Shown here piece after piece: positions 46,201 to 53,495 of a stretch of DNA of 64,000 bases. This DNA is from Patescibacteria group bacterium (GTDB taxonomy: Bacteria > Patescibacteria > Dojkabacteria > J137). The DNA lies in NCBI GenBank assembly GCA_963169855.1, contig CAUJCN010000001.1, forward strand, positions 62,001-126,000, read 5' to 3'. Position 1 is the stretch's first letter. Each line of letters begins with the position of its first letter. The position numbers were made by a program, and so were the translations under genes. The notes beneath the pieces were generated by a model that worked only from the letters and a program-made list of their open reading frames with translations, was not told the origin of the DNA and ran no database searches.

Positions 46201-47214
46201 TTCAATAGCCTGCAAACTAAAATTATTATTTGTCGATAACCCTAATGGTCCACCCGAAGATAAGTTGGTTTCCCCTGAATCAGAAAATTCTAATGCAGAT
46301 ACATTATTAAATGGGGAATCAGCTATTCCTATTACAAATACATCGTTTAGAGGGTTGATTGGATCATGTTGATATATAAGTGAACCTTGTGACCCAGAAG
46401 TATATGTTGATGCATCGGGTCCAAATACCTGAATGTAAGCTTCTCCCCCTGGGAAAGTTAAGTTCGTGAAGCCTATACCAGATCCTGCTGTCGTTGTAGT
46501 TCCATCTCCTAAAATTTCAAAATCATTAGCCACTGTTGGGAATATTGTTCCTTGTGTAATAATAGATACAGCTCCAGCGTCAGCAAAAATAGTTCTTCCT
46601 ACCCCTGGTCCACCAAAATCATACGCATCATCCAGAGTTCCACCTCCTGCTGTAGAAATACATGATAGAACTGATCCATTCCATGTTAGTGTTTCGCCAA
46701 ATGCACAAGCTGGTGCGTTTAGAGCAATAGTACCAGTTGTTGTTATCACACCTCCCGATAGTCCAGCCCCTGCTGTAATACTTGTAATACCTGAGGTTCC
46801 ACCTATTGGAATTGTGACTGTGTTTCCATTTGAAATTGTTAAATTTCCTCCTGAATAGAATAGAGTCTGATTGTCAGTCCCTGTAGTAGTAGTAGTTGAT
46901 GTACTACCAGTGATTTCATCAACACAAATAAATGAAGTTCCGTTCCATTGAAGTTTATCGTTTGTTTGATTACAAATTGGTGCGTTTAAAGAAATTGTTC
47001 CAGTGTTTGTGATCGTTCCTCCCGACAAACCAACTCCTGTTTGAATTTGAACATCATTTGATTGGGGAGGAATTGAAATATTATTTAAGTCAGTAGCTAT
47101 CTTTCCTCTAAAAGAAGACAGCGACAAAATAACAACAACTACAATTATTCCAGTTATCAAGATGAACCATTTGTTTAATCCAATCTGATTTTGTTGTTCC
47201 TCAAGTTTATCCAT
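43300..47214 (-). CDS. Fibre D: 1304-residue membrane-anchored surface protein with S74 chaperone
   Basis: Membrane helix 16-33 (N-in/C-out) after MDKLEEQQNQIGLNKWFIL. Two Cys-pair modules, then two GGTLDDAYDFGGPGxGR shaft modules shared with fibre C. From about 580 to 1000 the shaft changes to short Gly/Ser/Asn-rich beta-solenoid-like units (NISTGS, NINGGS, TAGSVN patterns) of roughly 16-20 residues. S74 domain with SSGKYK: Ser1051, Lys1056; LGFIAEEVAVVDSRLAFSRN is nearly identical to fibre B. Coiled coil about 1135-1190. The C-terminal beta domain (1235-1304) ends FNWMAFATL. It overlaps microprotein D by 8 nt. Confidence 0.86.
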   Translation of the reverse strand: MDKLEEQQNQIGLNKWFILITGIIVVVVILSLSSFRGKIATDLNNISIPPQSNDVQIQTGVGLSGGTITNTGTISLNAPICNQTNDKLQWNGTSFICVDEITGSTSTTTTTGTDNQTLFYSGGNLTISNGNTVTIPIGGTSGITSITAGAGLSGGVITTTGTIALNAPACAFGETLTWNGSVLSCISTAGGGTLDDAYDFGGPGVGRTIFADAGAVSIITQGTIFPTVANDFEILGDGTTTTAGSGIGFTNLTFPGGEAYIQVFGPDASTYTSGSQGSLIYQHDPINPLNDVFVIGIADSPFNNVSALEFSDSGETNLSSGGPLGLSTNNNFSLQAIEQVYIYGGSTNTDPGNSPIRLIGASTSGYDILDLCAPSVPVYGCIKFTAGGELDPNGFVDGYAGSLYVASQTGVTGANVLWANIGTAGVNNNQWVPIGDVGGGGGTLDDAYDFGGPGAGRIINLDQGAVELRTSPSANVPLNERIAFKVVGDGSAPGFSQTAGVGIVRNINPAFPGAEATAFLFSNDIDNFTTTPGYGFLQYADAGGGNNIMVVGAGSSTTDIYGTLFVSASGIVVNGGEALVGSNGSGRSAALGSGNGDGSGDGGSVSIYTGANGVSGNQTGDIFMSTGSANGLSNGNSGQISISTGSSAGTGSSGTVNISTGFADMLSGSVNIYSSNAGNALGTAGNVNLTAGASYSGGNININGGQSSNPFATNGNVWLSAGINTSSTIGSASIQLFGSTQNSGGDVSINSSFSAGGLSSASIQLGGTDTSVSQAATVNINGGNNNTFTPGGGGNVNINGGSATVGLAGSVNISTGSSFSGTPGDLNMATGSAAVANGSGNINMYTGNGNTGSGTITIATGTANSVGNAGGININTGNGGIAGAGAGGDITLNTGGGSVGSSDSAGRFTYNGGSADVTGTGGGAFFNLGASVNGTAGEFFVQGGSASGTGIGGGITLQAGAGSASQGGNISIAAGGSAASIGGAVVITSGDGSIVDGDVFFQIAGTNVIRIHQSRNIDLTGMVSSVNPSTQYLCLDASGRMIAQAGVCNVSSGKYKSDVQDLEIGLEELMNLRPVSFIFDPTGTPSLGFIAEEVAVVDSRLAFSRNGEIEGVNYELISALLTNSIQEQQKVISDIETKLEELGSLPENDNEVNVSGINQNLADLTSQLNDFKLSYEEFKSQILSNIEYPGLEEIELESENIETEIAETSEFLSASFAGVVNFKDQVTFSANNIGKVKILGGTSEIAVTFSKPLTSAPIVTATLASNTSVGEYFIDEVTAFGFKIKLFSAAVTDIDFNWMAFATL

Positions 47215-47344
47215 TAATTATAAACAATATTAGTAGTATTGCCGAAATGACTAAAACCAGAATTACAGCAGTATTTATTACTGAGAAATTTGAAGACTCA
47301 TCATAGATTGGAGTAGCTTCTTTTGCAGTTTTTTGTAGTGCCAT
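47207..47344 (-). CDS. Microprotein D: tail-anchored single-helix protein upstream of fibre D
   Basis: 45 residues, ATG at 47344: MALQKTAKEATPIYDESSNF, then a membrane helix (about 21-43) ending LFIING. The stop TAA lies within ATGGATAA of fibre D (8-nt overlap). A well-formed promoter precedes it at 47367-47395, so the microprotein is the first gene of the fibre D/C operon. Confidence 0.7.
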   Translation of the reverse strand: MALQKTAKEATPIYDESSNFSVINTAVILVLVISAILLILFIING

Positions 47345-47366
47345 AGTTAAGTAGTAGTGCATATAT

Positions 47367-47395
47367 ACTATAGTAATTTTTTATCCATCTTGCAA
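47367..47395 (-). promoter_or_regulatory. Promoter of the microprotein D / fibre D operon
   Basis: Minus strand: TTGCAA (47395-47390), 17-nt spacer, TATAGT (47372-47367). It ends 22 nt before the microprotein D ATG. This is the best -35/-10 pair seen in the window. TTGCAA is palindromic, so it could also serve the divergent gene at 47448. Confidence 0.6.
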
Positions 47396-47447
47396 GTGTG
47401 TAAAAAATATTCTGTGATAATATCGACTGTATAGTTAATAAAACTCT

Positions 47448-47969
47448 ATGCAACGTCCTGATTGGGAAACCCCTGTAGATACTGTCGAAGAATTTGCTGA
47501 TTACTTTTGTCTAACTGACTTTGAAGTTGGGTTTGACCGAATTTCCAAAGATAGGATATTAGCTGGGTTTGTTTTTCAACCGAATCATATACAAGAGTCG
47601 GTAATTTTACATGTAGATTTGAATCTTTCGACCTATGTTTTGGTTACTGACTTCTTTTATCAGAGGAGTCGTAATTGTGTGGATATGCTTGCCTTCCTAA
47701 CAGCAATTGGAGCTAGGTTTAATACTACAGTTTGCCAACAGATCATTCCTCAACAGTTAGAGTTCCCAACTGCCAATGGGTGTTTGTACATGAGTAGGGT
47801 GGGTGAGAGTTTCCAATTGAAACTCTTTACCAATGCGAATAAGAAATCTCGTGATTTTATACTAGACCAGACTCAATTCCTTAAACTTGTCGCAGGTTTC
47901 CCTGAGTGGATTACTTCTGAGATCATAGTAGATGTCATCAATAAAGTAGTATCGCAGGAAGAAGAATAG
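47448..47969 (+). CDS. Unassigned soluble protein
   Basis: 173 residues, no signal or membrane helix. Mixed alpha/beta, with FEVGFDRISKDRILAGFVFQ, LHVDLNLSTYVLVTDFFYQR and a helical C-terminus. No family recognised. It is divergent from the fibre D operon with about 100 nt between; a TGTATAGT element ends 12 nt before its ATG. Confidence 0.55.
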   Translation: MQRPDWETPVDTVEEFADYFCLTDFEVGFDRISKDRILAGFVFQPNHIQESVILHVDLNLSTYVLVTDFFYQRSRNCVDMLAFLTAIGARFNTTVCQQIIPQQLEFPTANGCLYMSRVGESFQLKLFTNANKKSRDFILDQTQFLKLVAGFPEWITSEIIVDVINKVVSQEEE

Positions 47970-48124
47970 CTAAGTGTCCGTATTCCTATGCCTAGTAATT
48001 CGAATACATTATTTATACGTAATTATCCACAGTAATTTGTTGCTAGAGACATGGTGCGAAATTACTCAGAAGAAATTTAGTTAATATAATCCAACACAAA
48101 GTGTGCGAATGCAGGACAGTCTTA

Positions 48125-49258
48125 TTAGATAAGAGAATCCACTACTTGGTTCTGTAAATCCAATCCTTTTTCTGTAAGTTTGATAGTAGTTTCAGAGATC
48201 TCTAGAAGACCATTTTTTTGTGAGATTTTCAGCTTTTCTTCAAAGAATTTGTATAGATCAATCCCGTGTTTTTTATTCATCAAAGTAACATCAATCCCCT
48301 TCAAATCTCTCAGCCCAACTAAGAGCAATTCAAAAGCCAAGTCAGCACTAGAAAGTTTAATTTCGTTGTACCACTCAGCACTGTCCGAAATTGTCCTAAT
48401 GTATTTTTCTAGACTCCTTACATTTTCTTTTCTAACCGAATTTAGTCTTCCTACCGCCGATGCTCCGATGCCAATATAATCGTTTCCTTCCCAAAAATCT
48501 AAATTGTGCTGTGATTGAAATCCTGGTTTAGAGAAATTGGAAATCTCGTATTGTACGTATCCTGAACTACCAAGCATTTCTCTAGCTTTTGCATACATTT
48601 GCCTGTTTCCCTCATCTTCGATTTCTGAATACTTTCCCTTTGCCTTCATTAGACCAAATGTCGAATCGTCTCCAACTTCAAGAGAGTAGGTTGAAATATG
48701 GTTCGGATTCATTGCAATCACCTTTTCTAAAGATTCAATCCATTCCTCAATGTTATGACCTTGAAACCCAAAAATTAGATCTATGTTGAAATTTATGATT
48801 CCTAGATCCTTCACAATTTTAATTTTTTCTACAAATTCTTCATTAGTATATTGCCTTCCAATATCTTTGAGAATCGAATTCTGCCACGCTTGAAGTCCAA
48901 TACTCAACCTGGTCATGCCTTTTTTAAGCAGGCGGCTTAATTTATCTTTAGTAATATCCTCTGGGTTAGTTTCTACAGCAAGCTCTTTTAGTTGTGATAG
49001 ACCAAAATTATCATGTATAAAATCTATTAAATCTTCCACTTCTTTAACCTCGACAAAAGATGGAGTACCACCTCCTAAGTAAATCGTTGTAAATCCAGAT
49101 ATTTCATGGCTATCTTTGAACCACAGGAGTTCTTTTTTCATTGCTGAGAAATAGTCTGCAACTCTTTCTGGAGTCCCCGGACGAATGTAAAAGGAGCAGT
49201 ATTTACACCTGACCTTGCAGTATGGAATATGAATGTATAGGTTTACGTAATTTGACAT
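48125..49258 (-). CDS. hemW: HemW-like radical SAM protein
   Basis: 377 residues from the ATG at 49258 (MSNYVNLYIHIPYC); the longer frame to 49336 is rejected because a perfect extended -10 lies just upstream of this ATG. CKVRCKYC gives the CxxxCxxC cluster motif, followed by IYLGGGTPSF (SAM-binding GGGTP), VETNPED, RLSIGLQAWQ and IGIGASAVG. HemW is a heme chaperone related to coproporphyrinogen dehydrogenase HemN. With no other heme gene in view, its job here is uncertain. Confidence 0.85.
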   Translation of the reverse strand: MSNYVNLYIHIPYCKVRCKYCSFYIRPGTPERVADYFSAMKKELLWFKDSHEISGFTTIYLGGGTPSFVEVKEVEDLIDFIHDNFGLSQLKELAVETNPEDITKDKLSRLLKKGMTRLSIGLQAWQNSILKDIGRQYTNEEFVEKIKIVKDLGIINFNIDLIFGFQGHNIEEWIESLEKVIAMNPNHISTYSLEVGDDSTFGLMKAKGKYSEIEDEGNRQMYAKAREMLGSSGYVQYEISNFSKPGFQSQHNLDFWEGNDYIGIGASAVGRLNSVRKENVRSLEKYIRTISDSAEWYNEIKLSSADLAFELLLVGLRDLKGIDVTLMNKKHGIDLYKFFEEKLKISQKNGLLEISETTIKLTEKGLDLQNQVVDSLI

Positions 49259-49264
49259 TGACTG

Positions 49265-49273
49265 ATTATACCA
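49265..49273 (-). promoter_or_regulatory. Extended -10 6 nt before the hemW start (leaderless type)
   Basis: Minus strand TGGTATAAT, then CAGTCA, then ATG at 49258. It sets the start codon choice for this gene. Confidence 0.6.
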
Positions 49274-49363
49274 ATAGATAGCCTTAATCAGTAATTTACT
49301 ATAGGGCTGGAAACTGACGGTTAAATTTGCCATCATTTTAGTATTACTTATTACTCAAAGTTT

Positions 49364-50188
49364 ATGAATCACTTCGATAACTTACAACATAGTTTCGTAG
49401 ACGCTTCTAAAGAAAACATTCAATTTGAATGGGGACAGATCACTATGGATGTTTCTAAGGGATGGTTAAGATTACAACTAGGGCAAGGTTACGAAGGAAC
49501 AATTCAATTTGAAATTTCAGAGCAACAAGCTCAGGATGTGATATATGCAAAAGATGATTTTGCAGACTTTGGAAGGATGATAAGTTACCTAAAAGATATC
49601 GTTGCAACAAGAGCTCAGAAGGTGGAATTTTTTTATGAAAGTGACCAGGTTTACGCTTTTACAATGATTCACTCTGCAGCGATACGAGAGTTTTTATCGG
49701 TACTAACGCCTGAAACTACCTTCGATGAACTAGAAGAATATCTGACTATTGCTTGTGATCTGCCAGGATGGGATATAGAGAAGGATGGGTTTTTATATGA
49801 CATTGATTTTGTTTGGGGAGGAAATCTTTCCTTTTACGAGAATAAAGAGCCAGATTCTGACGGAATAGACGAAACAGTATCTTTGGACATAGTTTTAGGA
49901 AACGATACAACAGTTGGATTATCTTTAACAATCAGAGATGAAGAATATAGATATTTAGTAGCGAGAGTTTCGCCCAACACTACATTCGAGGATATGTTTA
50001 GAGAAATTGTAATATTGAAACATGGGAAAGTGGGTTTTACAATTTATGATTCAGAAGAATACAGAGAGATGCCAGTTTCCCTTTCAGAAGAAGATTTCGA
50101 TGCATTTACTACAATGCTGAATCCAACCATTTCATACGAGGAAGCTACTTTAGCTCTTCCAGTAAGTGAAGGTAAAGACTTAACTTGA
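49364..50188 (+). CDS. Unassigned acidic soluble protein
   Basis: 274 residues, no signal or membrane helix, strongly acidic. It appears to contain two beta-rich halves (residues 10-125 and 140-260), each ending with a helix after a TPETTFDELEEYLT- or NPTISYEEATLAL-like segment. This suggests an internal duplication. No family recognised. Its last 145 nt overlap the 3' end of the convergent msrA. Confidence 0.55.
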   Translation: MNHFDNLQHSFVDASKENIQFEWGQITMDVSKGWLRLQLGQGYEGTIQFEISEQQAQDVIYAKDDFADFGRMISYLKDIVATRAQKVEFFYESDQVYAFTMIHSAAIREFLSVLTPETTFDELEEYLTIACDLPGWDIEKDGFLYDIDFVWGGNLSFYENKEPDSDGIDETVSLDIVLGNDTTVGLSLTIRDEEYRYLVARVSPNTTFEDMFREIVILKHGKVGFTIYDSEEYREMPVSLSEEDFDAFTTMLNPTISYEEATLALPVSEGKDLT

Positions 50189-50706
50189 TCTTTGAATTGA
50201 TCCAAGAATTTTCTAATTTTTGGATCAATTACTATTCTGCAGTAAGGCTGATTTCTATTTTGATTGTAATAATCTTCGTGATATTCCTCTGCAGGGTAGA
50301 ACTTCTCGAATTTATCTACTGTCGTTACAATAGGATCTGGATAAATTTTTTCTCCGTCAACTCTTTCTATTACCTTTGTTGCCAACGACATTTCTTCTGC
50401 ATCGTTAGTAAAAATTACAGATCTGTATTGTGTTCCGAGGTCGTTTCCTTGTCTATTGAGAGTTGTGGGATCGTGAGTTTTCAGGAAGATTTCAAATATT
50501 GTTTCTAAATTGATAACAGAATCATCGTATTCTACCTTTACTGATTCAACATAATCCGTTAATCCTGAAGCTACTTGTTCATAAGTTGGATTGTCTTCCA
50601 CTCCGCCACAGTATCCACTTTGTACAGAAGTAACGCCTTTAACTCTCTGGAAAACAGCTTCTGTACACCAAAAGCATCCTCCACCCAAAACTATTGATTT
50701 CGTCAT
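50044..50706 (-). CDS. msrA: Peptide methionine-S-sulfoxide reductase with extended C-terminus
   Basis: 220 residues from ATG 50706 (MTKSIVLGGGCFWC). Catalytic GGGCFWCTEAVFQ, SGYCGG, the THDPTT segment, GTQYRSVIF and FYPAEEYHEDYY are all present: MsrA reduces methionine-S-sulfoxide in proteins. The family usually ends soon after the segment seen here at about 170-175 (KFLDQFKDQVK). The next 45-50 residues come from reading antisense through the end of the 274-residue gene, so the extension is probably not a functional domain. A lost stop codon is the likely cause. Confidence 0.9.
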   Translation of the reverse strand: MTKSIVLGGGCFWCTEAVFQRVKGVTSVQSGYCGGVEDNPTYEQVASGLTDYVESVKVEYDDSVINLETIFEIFLKTHDPTTLNRQGNDLGTQYRSVIFTNDAEEMSLATKVIERVDGEKIYPDPIVTTVDKFEKFYPAEEYHEDYYNQNRNQPYCRIVIDPKIRKFLDQFKDQVKSLPSLTGRAKVASSYEMVGFSIVVNASKSSSERETGISLYSSES

Positions 50707-50741
50707 GATGTGAGATATAATCACCATATTGTAAATCTTTT

Positions 50742-51878
50742 ATGGAGACTAGTACAGTTGATAAAACAGAAATCGGAAAACCTCCTTTGGGTTATTCAGC
50801 ATTTTTTCCTATCTATCGATTCGTAAACCAGTTAATTCAAAATGATATCTATAACTCGGGAATAGAAGATCCCAACGAACTTACCGAATACTTAATAGAT
50901 CATATTAAGGCAAGGTTAGAGGAAGATTATAGAGAAAGCCCTGATTCTTTTTACGATATGTTACTTCCAGAATCTGGAAAGCATTACTTAGTTTTTCAAT
51001 TAAGTGGAATTACATACGCAGTGAATGTTCTTCATGCTGTTAATCTCGATATTGATGAAACAACAAACGAACTCGTAACAAACAATGGACCTGAAATTAT
51101 AATAATGGCTGAACAACCTCTAAGACTAGAAATTAGCAACAGGCGTTTTGTGATGCACGAGTATGAGAAAGGAACTTCCTTGAATTACATTGCTACACAT
51201 TACGAGGATCAAACCATTTCCAGGACAATATTCTTTGATTTATCTGAAAGTGTAATAGGAATTCAGGATTACACTTACTCTTTTCAGGAGGGTCAAATGG
51301 TAAAAGATACCCATACTTCAAGGATTGGACATTCAGATATTCATGCTTTAGAGTGGACAGAAACTTACATGAATCCGGATAAAAGCTGGTTTGATATACC
51401 AAATTCTTTAATCGGAGAGCCTGTTGGCAAACTATGGCTATACAGACAGACAAGAGGTGAACGGTTAGGAAAATTAACCGAAACAAGTTACACCTTATAT
51501 GTAGCTGAAGAACCGTTATCATACAAGGAATTCCGTAGAAGACAGAAAGAAGGGGATTATTCAAGTATCTATTCAAAACACGAAAGACTTCCTGAAGGTG
51601 ATTGTATAATGTCACACGTTTCCCACGAAGGAATTGAATATATTATACAAATCGATTCAATAAACGATAAAGTCGTTTGTAGTGTTAATAATGTAATTGT
51701 AGGAGAATTTAAGGCTGGTGACAGATCTTATACTTATCAACCACCTTATCATATGGAGTCTGGAGTTTCGGTAGTGTTAGACAGAAATGGGTACTCTTTT
51801 TATCTAGAGAATTGCTTAGTTACAATTCAGATTCAAGATGGCCACATTCCATACGCAAAACTCTTGCCAGCAGCATAA
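50742..51878 (+). CDS. Unassigned soluble protein
   Basis: 378 residues, no signal or membrane helix. A helical N-terminus (FPIYRFVNQLIQND) is followed by predominantly beta segments (YLVFQLSGITYAVNVLHAVN, YIIQIDSINDKVVCSVNNVI). No family recognised. Divergent from msrA with only 35 nt between the two start codons, so the promoters must overlap. Confidence 0.55.
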   Translation: METSTVDKTEIGKPPLGYSAFFPIYRFVNQLIQNDIYNSGIEDPNELTEYLIDHIKARLEEDYRESPDSFYDMLLPESGKHYLVFQLSGITYAVNVLHAVNLDIDETTNELVTNNGPEIIIMAEQPLRLEISNRRFVMHEYEKGTSLNYIATHYEDQTISRTIFFDLSESVIGIQDYTYSFQEGQMVKDTHTSRIGHSDIHALEWTETYMNPDKSWFDIPNSLIGEPVGKLWLYRQTRGERLGKLTETSYTLYVAEEPLSYKEFRRRQKEGDYSSIYSKHERLPEGDCIMSHVSHEGIEYIIQIDSINDKVVCSVNNVIVGEFKAGDRSYTYQPPYHMESGVSVVLDRNGYSFYLENCLVTIQIQDGHIPYAKLLPAA

Positions 51879-51917
51879 ATCTATCTTCTATTGTGTTAAA
51901 ATTATAGAGCAAGTCAT

Positions 51918-51991
51918 GCACCATTAGCTCAACTGGATAGAGCATCTGTCTTCGGAACAGAAGGTTGGGGGTTCGAATCCCTCATGGTGTA
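51918..51991 (+). tRNA. tRNA-Arg (anticodon TCG)
   Basis: A complete cloverleaf: acceptor GCACCAT/ATGGTGT with a G-U first pair and discriminator A; D-arm GCTC/GAGC; anticodon stem TCTGT/ACAGA with loop CTTCGGA (anticodon TCG); T-arm GGGGG/CCCTC with TTCGAAT. CCA is not encoded. Reads CGA and probably other CGN codons. A TTAAAAT lies about 15 nt upstream. Confidence 0.95.
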
Positions 51992-52064
51992 TTCTTCAAA
52001 GTTTTGATATTTTCAGTTTTCTGCTATCCTTAAGTAAATCGCATTAATTTTTACTATTTTTACA

Positions 52065-52661
52065 ATGTCAAACTTTAGTCTCGAACCAAATCCCATGACA
52101 AATCCTACTACCGAAACACCTATGTCACAGCCTCAATCTCTTTTAGAAACAACTACAGCACCTCTTATAGATAATCCAACAGTTGAAGCACCCACTGCCC
52201 AACTTGTGGAAACTGTAACTCAAACAGCAGAAACACCTGCTCTAAAAGAAAGACCTTCAGAACCTGTCGCTGAATTACAAACTAAACTAAGAATTAAGTT
52301 TGTATCAATTGAAGAAGAGACATTACAAAAACTTGAAGCAGTACGTAAAGAAAAAGGTCTTAGAGGGGTCGATTACGCTGCACAAAACCTATTAAGATCA
52401 CAAGGTGATATCCACAACATGAATGCCATTAGGATAGCAGAGATATTAAATAGCTCCATGGATTTTAATAAGATGAACTTGTCAGGGAGAGATGCCGAAT
52501 TCAGAGCAAATTTTTTTGATACACTTTTAGATAGGGCTGAAAGACTTAGAACTGCTTGCATAGATTTCACTTCATTAGAGGGCGGGACATCAGATTTATA
52601 TTCAAAGTTAAGTGATTTGATCGCTTTCTTAACTCCTATCGTTCAAGGAGCTCAGGTTTAG
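52065..52661 (+). CDS. Unassigned protein with disordered Thr/Pro/Glu-rich N-terminus
   Basis: 198 residues. Residues 1-70 are low complexity (repeated PTTETP, PTVEAPT, AETPALKE), likely disordered. Residues 75-198 are helical (EEETLQKLEAVRKEKG, FFDTLLDRAERLR). No membrane helix; no family recognised. It ends 1 nt from the convergent gene at 52663. Confidence 0.5.
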   Translation: MSNFSLEPNPMTNPTTETPMSQPQSLLETTTAPLIDNPTVEAPTAQLVETVTQTAETPALKERPSEPVAELQTKLRIKFVSIEEETLQKLEAVRKEKGLRGVDYAAQNLLRSQGDIHNMNAIRIAEILNSSMDFNKMNLSGRDAEFRANFFDTLLDRAERLRTACIDFTSLEGGTSDLYSKLSDLIAFLTPIVQGAQV

Positions 52662-52662
52662 T

Positions 52663-53235
52663 TTAAGGTTCTAATTGGGCGTATTCCATCTCGGGATGTG
52701 GATATTGCCCATTAAATCTTTCAGTAAACTTTCTCCATTTTTGAGGAATTGTAACTGACATCTTTTTTAGTTCATTTTTTGATCCATTCAATAATGTTTC
52801 CCAGTCATTTTCTTTCAATTTAAGAACCGAACCTTCCATTGAATAGAATACATCGCTACAAGTTTCAGTTACTTCAAGCAAATCTCCAATAGGTGCTTTT
52901 AAAGCATACTGAACAATATCAATGCCTGAATTGGAAAAATAATCTTGAAAATTTTTCATTTTATTTTCGAACATTTTTCCTAAAATTTGCTGCCTAGTTG
53001 GAGGATATCTTGTTGTTCCATTTTTCTTTTCGATAATAGCGTAAAGCTCTGAGACAATAACAGGAAAAGGAATATGAAAATGATGAGATTGATATTGGGT
53101 TAACAGCCAAAGAATTCTGAATGATTTTTCGTTTAAAGTAGCAAACAATTTCAATCTTTCCCATACAGGGCCATAAATTTTCCTTCTTAAAACTCGAGGA
53201 GATTCTTCCGAAGAGTGTTCGCGTACTTTATCCAT
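52663..53235 (-). CDS. Unassigned helical protein
   Basis: 190 residues, basic N-terminus, no signal or membrane segment. WERLKLFATLNEKSFRILWL could be a DNA-binding-like helical stretch, but no HTH can be claimed. No family recognised. Confidence 0.5.
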   Translation of the reverse strand: MDKVREHSSEESPRVLRRKIYGPVWERLKLFATLNEKSFRILWLLTQYQSHHFHIPFPVIVSELYAIIEKKNGTTRYPPTRQQILGKMFENKMKNFQDYFSNSGIDIVQYALKAPIGDLLEVTETCSDVFYSMEGSVLKLKENDWETLLNGSKNELKKMSVTIPQKWRKFTERFNGQYPHPEMEYAQLEP

Positions 53236-53282
53236 CTTTAAGATTTTATATCTCGAGATTAGGTTCTGTAAACGAACTATAG

Positions 53283-53288
53283 TAAAAT
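53283..53288 (+). promoter_or_regulatory. -10 element 6 nt before a start codon (leaderless type)
   Basis: TAAAAT followed by atttat and the ATG at 53295. Confidence 0.45.
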
Positions 53289-53294
53289 ATTTAT

Positions 53295-53495
53295 ATGTTC
53301 ATGGAATTTCTAACATCATTGTGGCACTTCATTAAATGGTTCCTTCGAGGACTTGGAAGTCTACTTTTATGGGTAGTCGACAAAATAATGATTCTTGTTT
53401 GGGGAATTCTCGATATGATTACAGATATTCTTGTTGCAATCGATTTTACAGGAATACTTGCAGATCTTTTTGATAAGAAGGATAAAGTAGAGTAG
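53295..53495 (+). CDS. Small hydrophobic/amphipathic protein
   Basis: 66 residues, rich in Trp and aliphatic residues (LWHFIKWFLRGLGSLLLWVV, then ILVWGILDMITDILVAI), with a charged tail DKKDKVE. One or two membrane-associated helices; function unknown. It has a leaderless-type promoter and abuts the convergent DsbB-like gene. Small size lowers confidence. Confidence 0.5.
   Translation: MFMEFLTSLWHFIKWFLRGLGSLLLWVVDKIMILVWGILDMITDILVAIDFTGILADLFDKKDKVE

Noticed and set aside
12048..47214. Fibres as part of a prophage
   Set aside because: No capsid, terminase, portal, integrase or tail assembly genes in the window, and each fibre has its own membrane anchor.
48023..48031. Perfect DnaA box TTATCCACA in a 155-nt intergenic region
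   Set aside because: Only one box, with no cluster, no AT-rich unwinding element set apart from the background, and no dnaA or dnaN nearby; not enough for an origin.
49259..49336. N-terminal extension of the HemW-like protein
   Set aside because: An extended -10 lies within it, 6 nt before the internal ATG, and the HemW fold begins right after that ATG.
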